Shown here one piece after another: positions 36,861-48,890 of a stretch of 64,000 bases of DNA. The position numbers and the translations under genes were made by a program. The stretch is taken from positions 155,594,887 through 155,658,886 of the forward strand of contig JBOZIK010000001.1 in NCBI GenBank assembly GCA_051453625.1. The letters are read 5' to 3'. How positions within the stretch are numbered: the stretch's first letter is position 1; each line of letters opens with the position of its first letter. The notes below the pieces were generated by a model that saw only the letters and a list, made by a program, of their open reading frames with translations, was not told the DNA's origin and did no database searches. Origin of the DNA: Welwitschia mirabilis. Its lineage: Eukaryota; Gnetophyta; Gnetopsida; Welwitschiales.

Positions 36861-36872
36861 TGTTATCAGCAT
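36861..36872 (+). other. candidate copia primer binding site
   Basis: TTACA followed by TGTTATCAGCAT resembles the TGTTATCAGCACG primer context found in some plant copia elements. A decayed frame follows (about 37230-37500), including CFNVMIDHLVSKYF, that I cannot assign to gag with confidence. Confidence 0.4.
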
Positions 36873-39118
36873 TAACTCAACTTAGTATGAAATTAAAAAA
36901 GACAAAAATTATGTTGTAGTATCATATTAGAATTTGACTTCTCTTCTTTTAATCACATCTTATCACTTAATGTTAATGTAATTTAGTCTTACTATTTTAT
37001 TCTTGATTTACTTCTATTCTTATCTTATATAAACCTTATTTTAAATATTCCTTTTTTAACTATAACTACTTTTCTCATCCTTACTAAAAAATCCTTAGAA
37101 TTTCATGACCTCTTAGAGAAACTTCCTTTTCACTTCCCATAAACTTCTTTAAAAGTCGTAGTTGCTCTAACAATCACTAAAGTAAAACTATTTCTATTTA
37201 ATTTTGGATTCACTTAGATAAAAATGAACGTTCAAAGTAGTGACCATGTTTCTTTAGTGATGTGTAAAGATGTCTTGATCCTATCCATGAGTAGTTACAA
37301 ATATATCTAAGAGAAGTTAATAGACTTAGACAAATTACTTATGTGTAAGGATAGGTATAGAATTGTGAATGGTGTTATCCCACCTTGTTTTAATGTTATG
37401 ATTGATCATTTAGTATCTAAATATTTTAGATTAAGATTAGAAAACTTAGAAATAAAGCTTAAGAAAGAAGAATATGCCTGTGATTTAGCTCTATGAATAC
37501 TTGCAAATTATATTTAAGAACTTAAAAGGAAGATCAAATAACTACAATATTGCCATCTAAAGATCCATTTAACTCTACTAATTTTTCATAGGAATCATAT
37601 TTAAATATGATGTAATTAAAATTTATCACCCTAATTTGAATTTTGAAGTATCTATTCACAAGAAGTGATTATGCTTTCAAATACCCTATAGGCTATGGAT
37701 TTTCTTCCTATTCTTAATAAGAAATGTTAAAGAAGGTGAAGTAATAAGAAGAAAAAATTCAAGTATCCTTTTATGAGATTATAGTTTTAGTTTAAACTTT
37801 AAAATTCTCATGTTTGTCTCTTGTTTTTATTCTACTTGACTAATGAACTTTAAAAAGTCTATGTAACAAAGACCTTTCAGTTTAAATAAAGATTTTTATC
37901 TTTTTATATTTTAGTTATTAAGACTTTTTGTCTAATAGTCATGTGTTCTCTTTTTATTCTTATGAAAAGTATACTACTACTTACACTAAAACAATTTTAA
38001 CTAATCATCCCTCACAAAAGGAATTCTTTTATCCTTATCTTAATCCTAAATTAAACAATAGATTTTAATAGATAAGATATTCATTTTTAATTTAAAATTA
38101 TTAAAGGATTAATCATTAATATATTAAATAACATGGACAATACCCACATTTTAAAACTTGTTATTCACTATCATATCCATGTTTTGAAACTTGTTATTTA
38201 CTATCATTAGTATATCCCATAACTTTTAGAATTTAAAGAATATAAAGATGTAGACCCTATTTTTTAAAGTATTATGCATCATGGATGAAGGCTATGAAAT
38301 GAATTAGAATAACTTAGGTAGTCAAAGAATATCTTTTCCTTTCTTTATTTTCATTGATTTTTTTTCATAGTAAGAAATAGAACATCCCTTTCCCATAGGA
38401 TTTGGATTAAGTATTAAATAATACATATATGAGAATTTTGAGGAAAGTCTAATCATCATTAAAATAATAAGGAACCACAAGTCTTTTGGACTATATTGTG
38501 ATTTACTAGCCCTTCAATGGAGTTCCCATAACCACAATATTATACTACTAAAGGTGCCTCTTAGGAATATTTACCTTAGTGTACTTACAATAAGACAACA
38601 TTGCAAATACATATCTTTCCAAGGTTTTATCTTATCATGGGAGAGTATAAAGGCTAATGTAATATGACCCATAAATATATAAAATAGTCCAAGCAATTAA
38701 TTACAATATAATTTTTTTTCCATCATTTCAAATTTGATGTTTAATACAACTAGAAATGAACTTAATTATATCATTTAAAGTTCTTAGAATCATCATATAA
38801 ATAATAAATCTATTAAAATAAAAGCATATATTAGTACTTAATTACTTATACGACCTTTGATTTAACATAAAAATATAAAGAATAAACTTATATAGTATAA
38901 TAATTACCTTAATATGTCTATTATTTTACTTATACAAAATTTGATCTAACTAAAAAATATAAAGAATGAACTTATAAAGTATAATTGAAAAAGTTATGTT
39001 ATTCCTATGCTTAACTACATAAAGAAAATTATAAAAATAAGTGAACTAAACTAACTCCTACTTTATTATTTTTATTCTATTTTATTGTACTAATATTTTA
39101 AGTTTATTTAAAGTCGAG
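36873..39118. other. unassigned; possible decayed retroelement interior
   Basis: Short open pieces on the plus strand near 37240-37500 and 37990-38060 suggest old coding sequence but carry no motif I can name. At 38551-38605 lies a 55-base block shared with 2361-2415 and 29531-29585, beginning CCTCTTAGGAATATTTACCTTAG. Confidence 0.4.
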
Positions 39119-40843
39119 TGTTCACATGCAAAAGTTGATACTTCAACAAAGACATTAAATTAATTGTTTTTATCATAAAACTATGTATTATACTATTTTA
39201 TACAAGATTTGTGAAATTATGAACTTTTTGATAATAATTCCATGTTAATTGCTATATTTTTAAAGACATGTTAAAGATTTAAGAAAATCCAACAGGAAAC
39301 AGTGATGTCATCATCTAGATCACTGGCGTCGCTTGTCTTTTAAAGTAGATTACTTCCAAAGCTACGTTTTGAACTTTTCATGGAAAATGCACCACATTGA
39401 ACTCATGGGATTAGTTAGAAATTAGATTAGAAACAATAATCAACTTCAATAACAGGTGGCAGAGGTACAAAGTATTACATGGTAGTGACATGTAGTAGCA
39501 ATGAGCATGATGACATGGGAGACATATGGCAATTGCACTAGATGATAAAAGCATGATTTAAAAGTCACACCATCACTACTTTTACAAGAAAATAAAAATC
39601 CTCTTTAAAACTACATGATGAAAAATGTAACTTTTCAAAATGTAAATGCTCAAACTGTAAACCCTCTAATTGTAATTGCCACCAACCTTTATAAGCCAAA
39701 GGCTTTGAGATACCTCTATCCTTATACATGTCTATATAATGGTTTTGATCCTTAATTGTGAAGAATCCTTAGAGTATCAAGTCAACATGATCTTCTAAGC
39801 ATACTCTTAAGAGTGGGCTTATTCTAAGGCTTATTCTAGGAGTCTGTATTAGTTTCATCTTATTTCATTGATGTAATGTATTCTCCTTCCCTTCCCTCCA
39901 CCCTAATTATCTTGGGGGTTAAAACTTTCTAGTGGTTGTCTTAAATATTTACTAACGTGTCCCAGCTACCATATTCTAGAGATGTTTCTCCACCTAGTGT
40001 TTAACATGGATCTTAAAAACTATCCACTAACCTGAGTGTAGAGTTTATCTCACATCTAACATGCCAATGCAGAGTAGTATCCTTAGCCATAGGAGAGGAG
40101 ACTATAATACTATACCTCAAGCATGAGGTTATGGCTCGAACCTATGACCTACTGGGGTTAGATTAAGTGCTTGTATCAATATGTTATGCCATCAAGGATA
40201 ATTAGTTTCCTATTTTAAATACAAGGATAGTTGTTCATTCTTTGATTTTTAATGCAAGTAATGTCATACTGGTAATCCTTAGGTGAGACTAATTCTTCTT
40301 TTAATATAAAAGTAGTTGTTCATTCTTCAAATTCTAGTCATGTACCTTATACTTTTAATTCTTAAATAAGATTACATTATAAGTTCTATCAATATCCAGT
40401 GAATTCTTTAAGTTAGCTTATTAGTTATAGTAACTTTCGCATTATGGATCTTGAGTATAGTTGTCCTTACTTTTCATGTTTATAAGGGGCTATAAAGCAT
40501 TAAAGTAACTATCTTCATTTGGTAAATGAGATTATGTCATTACATCCTAAGGCATTACAACTTAATAATTTGAGCTTATTTTTCAAGAAAATTATAGGGT
40601 ATTATTAGAGTGAAGGTGTGTTATGGGATAAGATAAGCTAGACCTTTGAAGATTATTGATTTTTCTACTTTTGCAATCAAAGTTCAACTTTATCTTAAAC
40701 TCTAGATTTTTAATTTGTTTTGATTTCATTATAAAATTAATAATCTTATGTTACTTATATTAAGTTTTACCTCAATTATCCCTATGAAAGAATGATATTG
40801 GATGCTTACCTAATTTTTATTAAATTTTTCTTATACTATGACA
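39119..40843 (+). repeat. Athila-like LTR, third copy, with SINE-like insertion
   Basis: It starts TGTTCACATGCAAAAGTTGAT, matching the LTR starts at 51078 and 56927. Other shared landmarks are AAATTAATTGTTTTTATCATAAAA, the TCAAGTCAACATG stretch near 39778 and the ATGAGATTATGTCA stretch near 40526. It ends near 40843. About 320 bases (39881-40205) are extra and match a SINE-like insertion. No primer site follows, so it is a solo or 3' LTR. It is in plus orientation, opposite to the gypsy pol remnant beside it. Confidence 0.7.
39881..40205 (-). mobile_element. tRNA-derived SINE-like insertion in the LTR
   Basis: On the minus strand GGTTCGAGCC (B box, plus coordinates 40133-40142) is preceded 44 bases upstream by an A-box-like TAACATATTGA, the spacing of a tRNA promoter. 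The insertion interrupts LTR sequence that is continuous at 51830 and 57755. A tRNA-like head, a length of about 320 bases and a clean break in the host LTR fit a SINE. The tail and target duplication are not clear. Confidence 0.6.
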
Positions 40844-41211
40844 AATAATACATTCATCTTGTAAACATAGAGTTAAAGATAAAATTATTTTCACTCTATA
40901 AGGTTTTTCTATTAATTCTAATATTAATGCTTATTTATAATATGTTTTTAATATATGCTTAATCACTGCTCCTTCTCCACCATTGCTCGCTCTTTAACCA
41001 ACCAATAGTTACATCATGCTTGAGTCTTAGAGGAGTCTCTTTCAAACTAATTAAGACTTTTTTTGGCATTGAAAGTTAATATTACAACCACAAAGTTATG
41101 AGAAATAGCCACACCACTCTTGAATTAGATGATTTTCTAATAATTTGATTATATTAAAAGGTTTAATCCATTTTCAAATATATTTTTTATTTTCATTAAT
41201 AAATTTAGATT
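40844..41211. other. unassigned spacer
   Basis: No domain or repeat partner is recognised between the LTR and the minus-strand gypsy pol remnant. Confidence 0.45.
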
Positions 41212-42885
41212 AAATAATAATACTTGATTACATTATTTAAATTATCCCTTTCTAACATGTTTATTATGCTTTTTAAATCTTGAATTAATTTTTAAATTAA
41301 TTCTTCTCTAGTTTTATCATCAAATTTATTCATGTTACTGACCCATTATTCCCAAATATCATCTAATCTTAAATTAATTTTTTAGCTAGTTCTAAAGTTT
41401 AAATTTTAAATTTAATAGATGGAATGGATTTCTTGCCATAGAATAATTTATAAGATGTAAATCTTATATTGCTTTTCTAAGTTATTTTATATGCCTATAA
41501 ATCTTCACTTAATTTATTCACCCTATCATTTTTTTTTAACTTATGATTTTGATTAGGATTTTATTTAACTCCATATTTGTTACTTTATCTTGGTTATTTG
41601 TTTAGGGATAATAAGCTGTGAAGAATCTATAGTAATTTCTAAAAGAGTCTAAAAGATTAGAAAAGACATTACTAGTGAAATCAGTGCTCCTATCAAAGAT
41701 AAAACTTGTAGGTGCATCAAATCTATGAATGTTATTTTTAAGAATAAATTGAAGGGTAGCATGATTAGTATAATTAGGGCTAGCTTTAGCTTTATTCCAC
41801 TTAATAAATTAATCAACACATATAATGATGTATTTTTTCTTATAAATCTTAGAATTGATGGAACCTATAAAATTAACACCCCATTTCTTAAAGGGTCCTA
41901 TTGCCTCTATCAATTATTATAGAATTTTGATGTATTTGGTTAGGTTTCCTTACCTTTACACTTATAGTAATTTCTTATAAAATTGTATGCCTCATTTAAT
42001 TAAAAAAAGCCAATAATATTCATATGATAATATCTCTACTATTTCTTTCTTCCTCCATAATAAACTTCTCCTTCTTCTTCATGAGATTCTCCTAAAATTT
42101 AATTTTGATTTTTTTACTCTCGATACATCTTCTAATTATTTCACTCTTATAGAGTTTAAATAATTGATTTTCATGTTAAACATAATTCTTAATATTCTTA
42201 CCATTCTTTGCTTTTAATATTAAATTAAATATTTTGATAATTGTTTACTAACTAAAAAATCTACAATATCTCTAAACCATAGTGCTATTTGTAGGATTAG
42301 TAATTATTTTCTAAGAAATTATTTTTTATACTAATTCCTTCTTCTTCATCTAAAAAACTCTAATCTTGATAAATGATCAACTACTGCATTCTCTACACCC
42401 TTTTCATGTATGATTTTAAGTTTAAACTCCTATATTAATGTGTCTATCTTAGGTTTTTAGAAGTAGTTGCTTTCTTATTCATAAAAATTTGATTACACTT
42501 CAATCGACTTAAACCTTATCTTCATAATCTAAAACATAATTTTAAAATTTCTCTAAGGCAAAAAATTTGTAACATTTCCTTCTCCATAACTATATTTTAT
42601 TTATTTTTGATTTACACTTCTACTTATGTAAGCCATAACATAAGTCTTATTGTTACCATTATTTTTTTTTTTAAAATTTAATAATAGCTCCTAATACATA
42701 GTTATATGGGTTAGTCATAATATGAAAAGGTTTTAGTAAATTAGATACTTTTAAAGCTTTTTCTTCCAATAATTTATGTTTTAAAGTCTAAAATGATGAT
42801 TGAAATTATTCACTTCACTAAATTTCCACATTGTTTTACAACAAATGAGTTAACGGTTTAGAAATTTAACTAAAGTCAACTATGT
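41212..42885 (-). pseudogene. gypsy RNase H and integrase remnant, minus strand
   Basis: Read on the minus strand, the end of RNase H contains the hallmark VVDHLSRL at 42361-42384, aligned to the VADHLSRL motif of non-chromovirus plant gypsy elements, preceded by IIHEKGVENA. Integrase follows, with the zinc-finger half near 41952-41990 (AYNFIRNYYKCK) and the catalytic core down to about 41600 (LRNGVLIL, NTSLYVLINLLSGIKLKLA). It is full of stops and shifts. RT should lie further right but the SIRE-like element begins at 42886. The LTR at its left is in the wrong orientation to be its own. Confidence 0.75.
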
Positions 42886-44200
42886 TGCATCTTTTGATTA
42901 TCAATTAATGACAAATTAAATTTTAATAAATTTAATCTAATATTTATATTATTTTTATAGGCCTTAAAGAATGTTTGAATGTTTGAACACACAAATAAGA
43001 AGAATAAAAAAAGGAAAAATCACTTAGATGGTTGATCCTTTATTGCAAGGGTTCAACTGCCTATTACAGTTTTAAGTGTAGATTTTTAATAAGGGGTTAT
43101 TATCTATTGTTAAAGGGATAATGCCTACTATAACTTAAAAAGATGTTTAATAAGATATCGATGGCCTATTATTAGGAGGCTAACTGCATAAATAACTTTG
43201 CACTATTTGAAGAATTTTGCAATACTTCATGATGAGGTTAATTAGATACATTAAGGGGTTGATNNNNNNNNNNNNNNNNNNNNNNNNNNNNNNNNNNNNN
43301 NNNNNNNNNNNNNNNNNNNNNNNNNNNNNNNNNNNNNNNNNNNNNNNNNNNNNNNNNNNNNNNCAATACTTCATGATGAGGTTAATTAGATACATTAAGG
43401 GGTTGATTACCCAAGAGATCGATCAGCTCCATCTTAAGGTCAATTACACAGAGCATTTTCTAGGAATGTAACATTATGAGGTCTACCAAATTCTATTAGA
43501 AGTCAACCACCTAACACAGAAATAAAGAACGTAATAAGATAGATCAAGTGGAACCTCAAATGGATTAACTACTGATATAATTGTTAACAAAAATTGTAAT
43601 TCTTTGGAAGTATACTTGGAAGAATAACTAACTATTTTGGATGTTCTAATAGTTACATACCTTGAAATCATAATTCATAACAACTAGAATGCATTCTTTC
43701 CATCATTGTTGGGCCTACTTGTATTACAACACATCTTATATCTTCTTTCCATCATTCTCTCTCAACTCTTTATTCTCTCTCATTGTAATTAAAGCTATTT
43801 GAGGTTACTTAGAGGCTAAGGACTACCTTAAAGTCCTATTATAAGATGGAGGACTACTATAAAGTCTATTTGGTTTATAATCTAAGGATTACCATAAAAT
43901 TCTGATCATATTAGTGTAGGACTATTATAAAGTCCCGTTGGAGCATCTTTGAAGGCTACACTTGTAATAAAGAAAAATAGGCTTGTTTCTATACTTTATG
44001 TATTTTCTAATTTATCATTTTGTTAAATTGTTGTGCATCATTTTTAATTACTTGAATTATCATCAAAGTTAATTCTACACTAGATATTATTTAATTAGAT
44101 GATAGATTACATTGTGCAAAACTAATGTTAAATATTAAAATTGCAAAAACCACCTTAGCTATCCTATTTATACCTATCCTCTAAGATAGCCAGTTCTAAA
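42886..44200 (+). repeat. left LTR of the SIRE-like element
   Basis: It starts TGCATCTTTTGATTATCAATT and matches 46455 onward (TGCACCTCTTGATTATTAATT). It carries many degenerate GGTTGACTACC-type words. An assembly gap of exactly 100 N lies at 43264-43363 with a 43-base duplicate on both sides. The LTR end near 44200 is set by the primer site, and the terminal CA is not clear. Confidence 0.75.
43264..43363. other. assembly gap of 100 N flanked by a duplicated contig end
   Basis: The 43 bases before the gap (43221-43263) and those after it (43365-43407) are identical. That suggests two overlapping contig ends placed side by side. Confidence 0.95.
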
Positions 44201-44203
44201 ATT

Positions 44204-44215
44204 TGGTGTGAGAGC
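44204..44215 (+). other. tRNA-iMet primer binding site of the SIRE-like element
   Basis: TGGTGTGAGAGC matches TGGTATCAGAGC at 10 of 12 bases and fixes plus orientation. Confidence 0.8.
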
Positions 44216-44263
44216 TCTGGCAAAGCTTTTTTGGTAATTTAATTTTTTAATAGGTATTCAAAG

Positions 44264-45125
44264 ATGGAAGGCTAATCAAACTATTCTCCATATCTTAATG
44301 GAGATAACTATGAGCTATGAAAGACTAGAATGTAATTTTCATTAAAGTTATGAGCTTCGATTATTGGTCAATAATGGAGGAAGGATTTACTATATCAATT
44401 ATAACAAAGAAATTAAATGATGTAAACATGCTACTATTTAAAGAAAGAATGCAATGAACAAATAAAGAGAAAAATGGTACCATGCCTAATAAGAAAGTCA
44501 TAAATTTGCTATGTTATGGACTAAAACCAAAGGAGTATGAAAAGGTAAGTAAGTTTACTACTTTTAAACAAATTTGGGATTATTTGTAGGTTACATTCAA
44601 AGGCACTACTAAAATAAAATAACTTAATAGAGTGAATAATAAGTGCAACAACAACAACATGACAACTTGTGATAATGATAGAGATTCAAATCAGATTGAG
44701 GTTTACTATGATAAAAGGTTATGTTTAATAGATTTTAATTCTAATCATTATTCATTTATATCTTTCTTACAAGATGAAATTAATTTATCTAATCCTTATG
44801 AGCATGAAATATAAAATACTCTAGATCTTTCAAGTGTAAATTATAAGTGTAAACATTGAAAATGATGAGGAAGATTGACTTTTCAATTATAATAAAAAAC
44901 AACAAGACAAGAATCTGGATCAAGTAGAAGAAGAATGAAATGATAGATCATTTGAATAAGGCTATAAGGAATTATATCAAAATCTTAAAAGAAAACTTTA
45001 TCCTTAATAAAACTATTAAAGAGCTAAAAGAGAGGCAGAAATCTACCACCAAGTTAGTTGATCTAGTGAAGAAGAAGGTAGCACATAGGACTGTATACAT
45101 TGAAATTGATGTTAACCACATTTAA
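44264..45125 (+). pseudogene. SIRE-like gag remnant
   Basis: Near 44280 the frame reads YSPYLNGDNYE, close to the P-x-F-x-G-x-N-Y/F start of SIRE-type gag, with LCYGLKPKEYEKVSKF and FKQIWDYL near 44507-44585. An open piece at 44632-44814 carries an Asn-rich run and CLIDFNSNHYS, like the CLMA-type stretch after the zinc-knuckle zone. A second at 44940-45125 is Lys/Glu-rich and helical (KENFILNKTIKELKERQKS), like the coiled-coil tail of these proteins. No zinc knuckle was found. Stops between pieces mean it is not functional. Confidence 0.7.
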
Positions 45126-46436
45126 GAGCTCATCAAAGAAAAGGAAGAGGAAGGTAAGTGTCTATTAGATAAAATTAGTGAATTATATAATATTTTTTTG
45201 AAGTTTTCATATGAAAAAGTATTATGGAAAATATGCTTTTAAAGCAAAGATCACCTTTGTATAAAAGTGGTATTTTATACTTACCTTCATCTATCCTTAT
45301 TTCTAAGTTGGCTTTATTTCACAATGGTAACAACTCCTTTGGAAAAAGCTGAAAACAAGGTAAACCACAACCTCACTCTTTTTCTTTTCAATATGGTATA
45401 AAGAACAAAAAAACATTTTATATTAGAATAGATTTGGTTGTGATAAATTATCTTATAGATATAGCAATTACTTTAGAAAGTTTAATGCTAATAAAGATCT
45501 TTACTTTATTCCTAAAATATCATATTTTAATTGTAGTTGGAGTAATGGTAGAGATCATGTCTTTTGGCAACATTTTTCTTAAATATATGATTTATTATTT
45601 TTATGCATTTATTTTTAATTATACCTTTATCTTATTTCTAAAATCTTTCTTTAGCACATTTCACTAAATGAAATATTCTTTAGTGCTAGTATGGGCTAAA
45701 GAAAAAGAGATATTAAATGTAAACTTATGTGATGGTTAAATTATCATATTATACCTTTTCTTGCTTATAATATCTATGAGTTTTTTCTTTTTACTAGTTT
45801 ACGCTATCTTCATAGATAATAGCATGTAACAGAGATAAATTTTTAATCTCCTCTAAGTAGTTTAGTTACATAGTTTACATCTTACATTGAAAAATCTATT
45901 ATGCTTAATTAAATATTATGAGTAATATTTTTTCTCATATATTTTGTTGTAAATCATGTTCCTTGCTTTGAGTAGTTACACATTTTAAACATCTTCAAAT
46001 TGATTTTCTAAGGATATCTATTATTTATATTACATTTTTAGGATATGCACACATTAAGCAAGGGTTTTTTTAAGCTTGTAATTATGGTACTAGGTCATGT
46101 GATCATTTTTTAATTCTCTTATATTATGTATACCAATTGGTATCATCATGTGTTCTCTAATAATTGGTATCATATTTTCTTTAATATTGGTGTTATACAC
46201 TTGTAGTGGTTATTTATTATGATGTAAATTTTATTTTGTCTATTGTTACTTACCCCTCCTCTTTAGTCATTGATGACAAATGGAAAAAAAATTATGATAT
46301 TTAAATTTTTAAGATGATAAATGCCTTTACATACTATATAATATCTTATGCTCCATTAATAATTATATTAACTAGATAGGTTAAGAAGAATCATAAACCT
46401 AGGAGGAGCATCAAAGAAAATTTAGTTGTCATTAAT
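45126..46436 (+). other. SIRE-like interior, unrecognised
   Basis: No protease, integrase or RT motif is seen where pol should be. An open piece at 45434-45667 is hydrophobic and Ile/Leu/Phe-rich, with no domain I can name. Words near 46270-46300 resemble sequence before a copia polypurine tract. Confidence 0.4.
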
Positions 46437-46450
46437 GAAAAAGGGGGAAA
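46437..46450 (+). other. polypurine tract before the right LTR
   Basis: AAAAAGGGGGAAA, followed by TTAT and the LTR start TGCACC, matches the AAAGGGGGA polypurine tract usual in SIRE-type elements. Confidence 0.7.
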
Positions 46451-46454
46451 TTAT

Positions 46455-47382
46455 TGCACCTCTTGATTATTAATTGATGAAAAATTAATTTTAATATTAA
46501 ATATAATATTTGTTATATTTGTGAAGGCATTAAAGAATGTTTGGATCCTTAAGAACATAAAGAAAAAGGAGAAAAGAAGGAGAAATCACTTGGACAGTCA
46601 ACAATTTATTACTAAGGGTTGACTACTTATTACATTTATAAGTGCACATTTTTAATAGAGGGTTGATTACCTATTGTTAAGGGGTTAACTACTCATTGTA
46701 GATGAAAATATAATTTTCAATAGGGGGTCAACTACCTATTGTTAAGGGATCAATCACCTAAATAATTTCACACTACCTGAAGACTTTTATAATACTTCAT
46801 AATGAGGTTAACTAGATACATTAAGAGGTTAACAACCTAAGAGATTAATCAACTCCATTCTAAAATTGACCACTGAAAGCATTTTCCAAGAGCATAACAT
46901 GATGAGGTTGACCAATCTCTATTAGGGGCCAACCACCTAACACAGAAATCAGGAACATAATAGTATAGGTAAATCAGAATGTGGAAGTGGTCAACTCCTA
47001 ATGTAACCATGGGAAAAAAAATATAATTAGAAAAAGTTATCTTCAAAGGATAACTAACTGTTTTGAAGTTTCCAATAGTTATATACTATTGAATCATGAT
47101 TCATAATAGCTAGAATTCATTCTCTATATATTTTAAACATGATTATACGTATAAATGATGATGCACACATACATATGAGGATTAAATCTCTCACTATTAA
47201 GCTTACTTGTATTATAGCATATTTCTTATCTTGTTTCTATCATTCTCTTAGCTCTCTATTCTATTTCATTATACTTGAAGCTCTTTGAGCTTGCTTAAAG
47301 GCTAAAGACTATCATACAATCTTTATTAATGTAGATTCTCTTCTATAGGCTTGGAAGATATAATAAGACCTACTTTATTATG
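46455..47382 (+). repeat. right LTR of the SIRE-like element, truncated
   Basis: It matches the left LTR from its start to about 43900. Shared words include CACTTGGACAGTCAAC, TAATACTTCATAATGAGGTTAACTAGATACATTAAG and GAGCTTGCTTAAAGGCTAAAGACTA. It stops at 47382, where TGAGATCC of the minus-strand gypsy LTR starts. The open minus-strand stretch at 46849-47046 is only LTR sequence. Confidence 0.75.
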
Positions 47383-47571
47383 TGAGATCCTAGACTTGCT
47401 TTAGAAGGTGGCTAGAAACTAAGTACCCAAACAATTTTCATCAAGGTATAGAATAATTGAGGAATAGTGTTAGAGAAATGGGAAATGCCTAGGAGGTGTA
47501 TCCTTACAAAACACTGATATATGAATAAAGAAAAACAAAAAGGACAGGATAAAAGTTAAATAAGGGAAGTA

Positions 47572-47595
47572 NNNNNNNNNNNNNNNNNNNNNNNN
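47572..47595. other. assembly gap of 24 N
   Basis: The gap lies inside the 3' LTR of the Tat-like element. Confidence 0.99.
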
Positions 47596-48799
47596 TATAG
47601 TTGCTCCAAGTTCTTCTTAAGATAGGAAAAGGTGGAGCAAGTGTTGGCCATAAAAATAGAGGGTCTTAATAGGTCTCCTACCAAAGCTAAACATGTGAGA
47701 GAGGATAAGACTTAAATAGGAAGTAGGGTGGTATTCCTTTGAAGAATGAATAGTATGAGTTCTTCTTCAGAAAAGTAGATTATCTAAAATTAGGTTCTCT
47801 ATTTACTATCTTGGAGGTACCTTAAATATGTAAGTCTTAGAACGTAATAAGAAATTATCTTTATTGCATAAAATAGTTAAAACTTACTCTCTCTTCCTTT
47901 ATCCTTCCTTTTGAGAGATGGTGATATAGTCTTCTCTTTTTAAGGGGAGGAGAAGGATTAGCTACAATATTACATTATAAAATGACATAATAGATTATAA
48001 ACAACTAGGATAAATACATGAAAAAAGGGAGATCAAGTAGTATTTCTTATGATTTCTTTCACAAATGAAGAAGATGTTTTTCCTTATTGACCTGGAATCA
48101 AAACTATCATGAAGTTGAACTAAACATTTGGGATGCATATGGAGGAAAGGGCACCTTATTCCATGAAGGGATCATAGGGCTAGAGAAGGCATCAGGAACT
48201 AAGATAGAATGTAGAAAAGATCCCATAGATGTACAAGATTGGAAGCAAGAAATAAGGAAAGAGGTTGTCCCTTTAATTTGAATTGGGAGTAGATAAGAGG
48301 GAGTGAGGTGAAGGAATGGGAAGGAGGTTAAGTGATGATGTGTAGTAAGCCTTTTGAATAGATTCAAAATAGGATTAACTTCAGTAGATTGGCATTTGTA
48401 ATGATCGACACCCTTGTAGTTATTACTAGTTCCTAATAGTACCAAAAAGAATTATCCCACTAAAAATTGATCCCATTCTTAGTCATCAGGTTGGTACTTA
48501 CCCCATGATATAATGTCATGGATAGGTTCACTTCATTTTGGTACGTCCTAAGGGTTTAATATAATCTTAGAACTCTTATAAACTTTAAATCAATGAATTT
48601 TGATGGGTAAAACCTTAATAACGGAGGGTGAGCTAAATGAATATCTATAGAGATGATAGAGGACTAGGTAATAGGAGGAAAAGTAGTGACGAGGAGTTTC
48701 CTAACAGGAAAAATGTAGTGGAGGAAGAGAAAAATTGAGAAAATTCAGTTTCAATAGATGTCAGGATGAAAATCATCAAAGAGAAGGGTTGCTATTTAA

Positions 48800-48890
48800 G
48801 AAGGTTCCATGCCTAGATATGAAAGTCTAAGATTCCATGCCCAAAGCATGGAAGAAGAGAGGAAATTATGTCTAAGACATGGAATTATGG
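48800..48890 (+). repeat. palindromic TTCCATGCCTxxGCATGGAA repeats, left cluster
   Basis: Three units lie near 48808, 48834 and 48868 (for example TTCCATGCCCAAAGCATGGAA). They match a second cluster at 49510-49620, and together they bracket the GA-rich tract. Confidence 0.7.

Larger units (their letters stand above)
42886..47382 (+). mobile_element. SIRE-like copia element, gag only
   Basis: A left LTR (42886-44200), primer site (44204-44215), gag remnant and right LTR (46455-47382, truncated) are visible, with a polypurine tract before the right LTR. The interior is only 2.25 kb and contains no protease, integrase or RT, so pol was deleted or this is a non-autonomous form. The right LTR is cut at 47383 by the minus-strand gypsy LTR. 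Confidence 0.8.

Noticed and set aside
43180-43471. Open frames on both strands across a gap
   Set aside because: They pass through 100 N and a duplicated contig end in LTR sequence.
48087-48445. Overlapping open frames on both strands
   Set aside because: They lie inside the 2.4-kb LTR, just past the point where the other copy leaves the window, and show no known motif.
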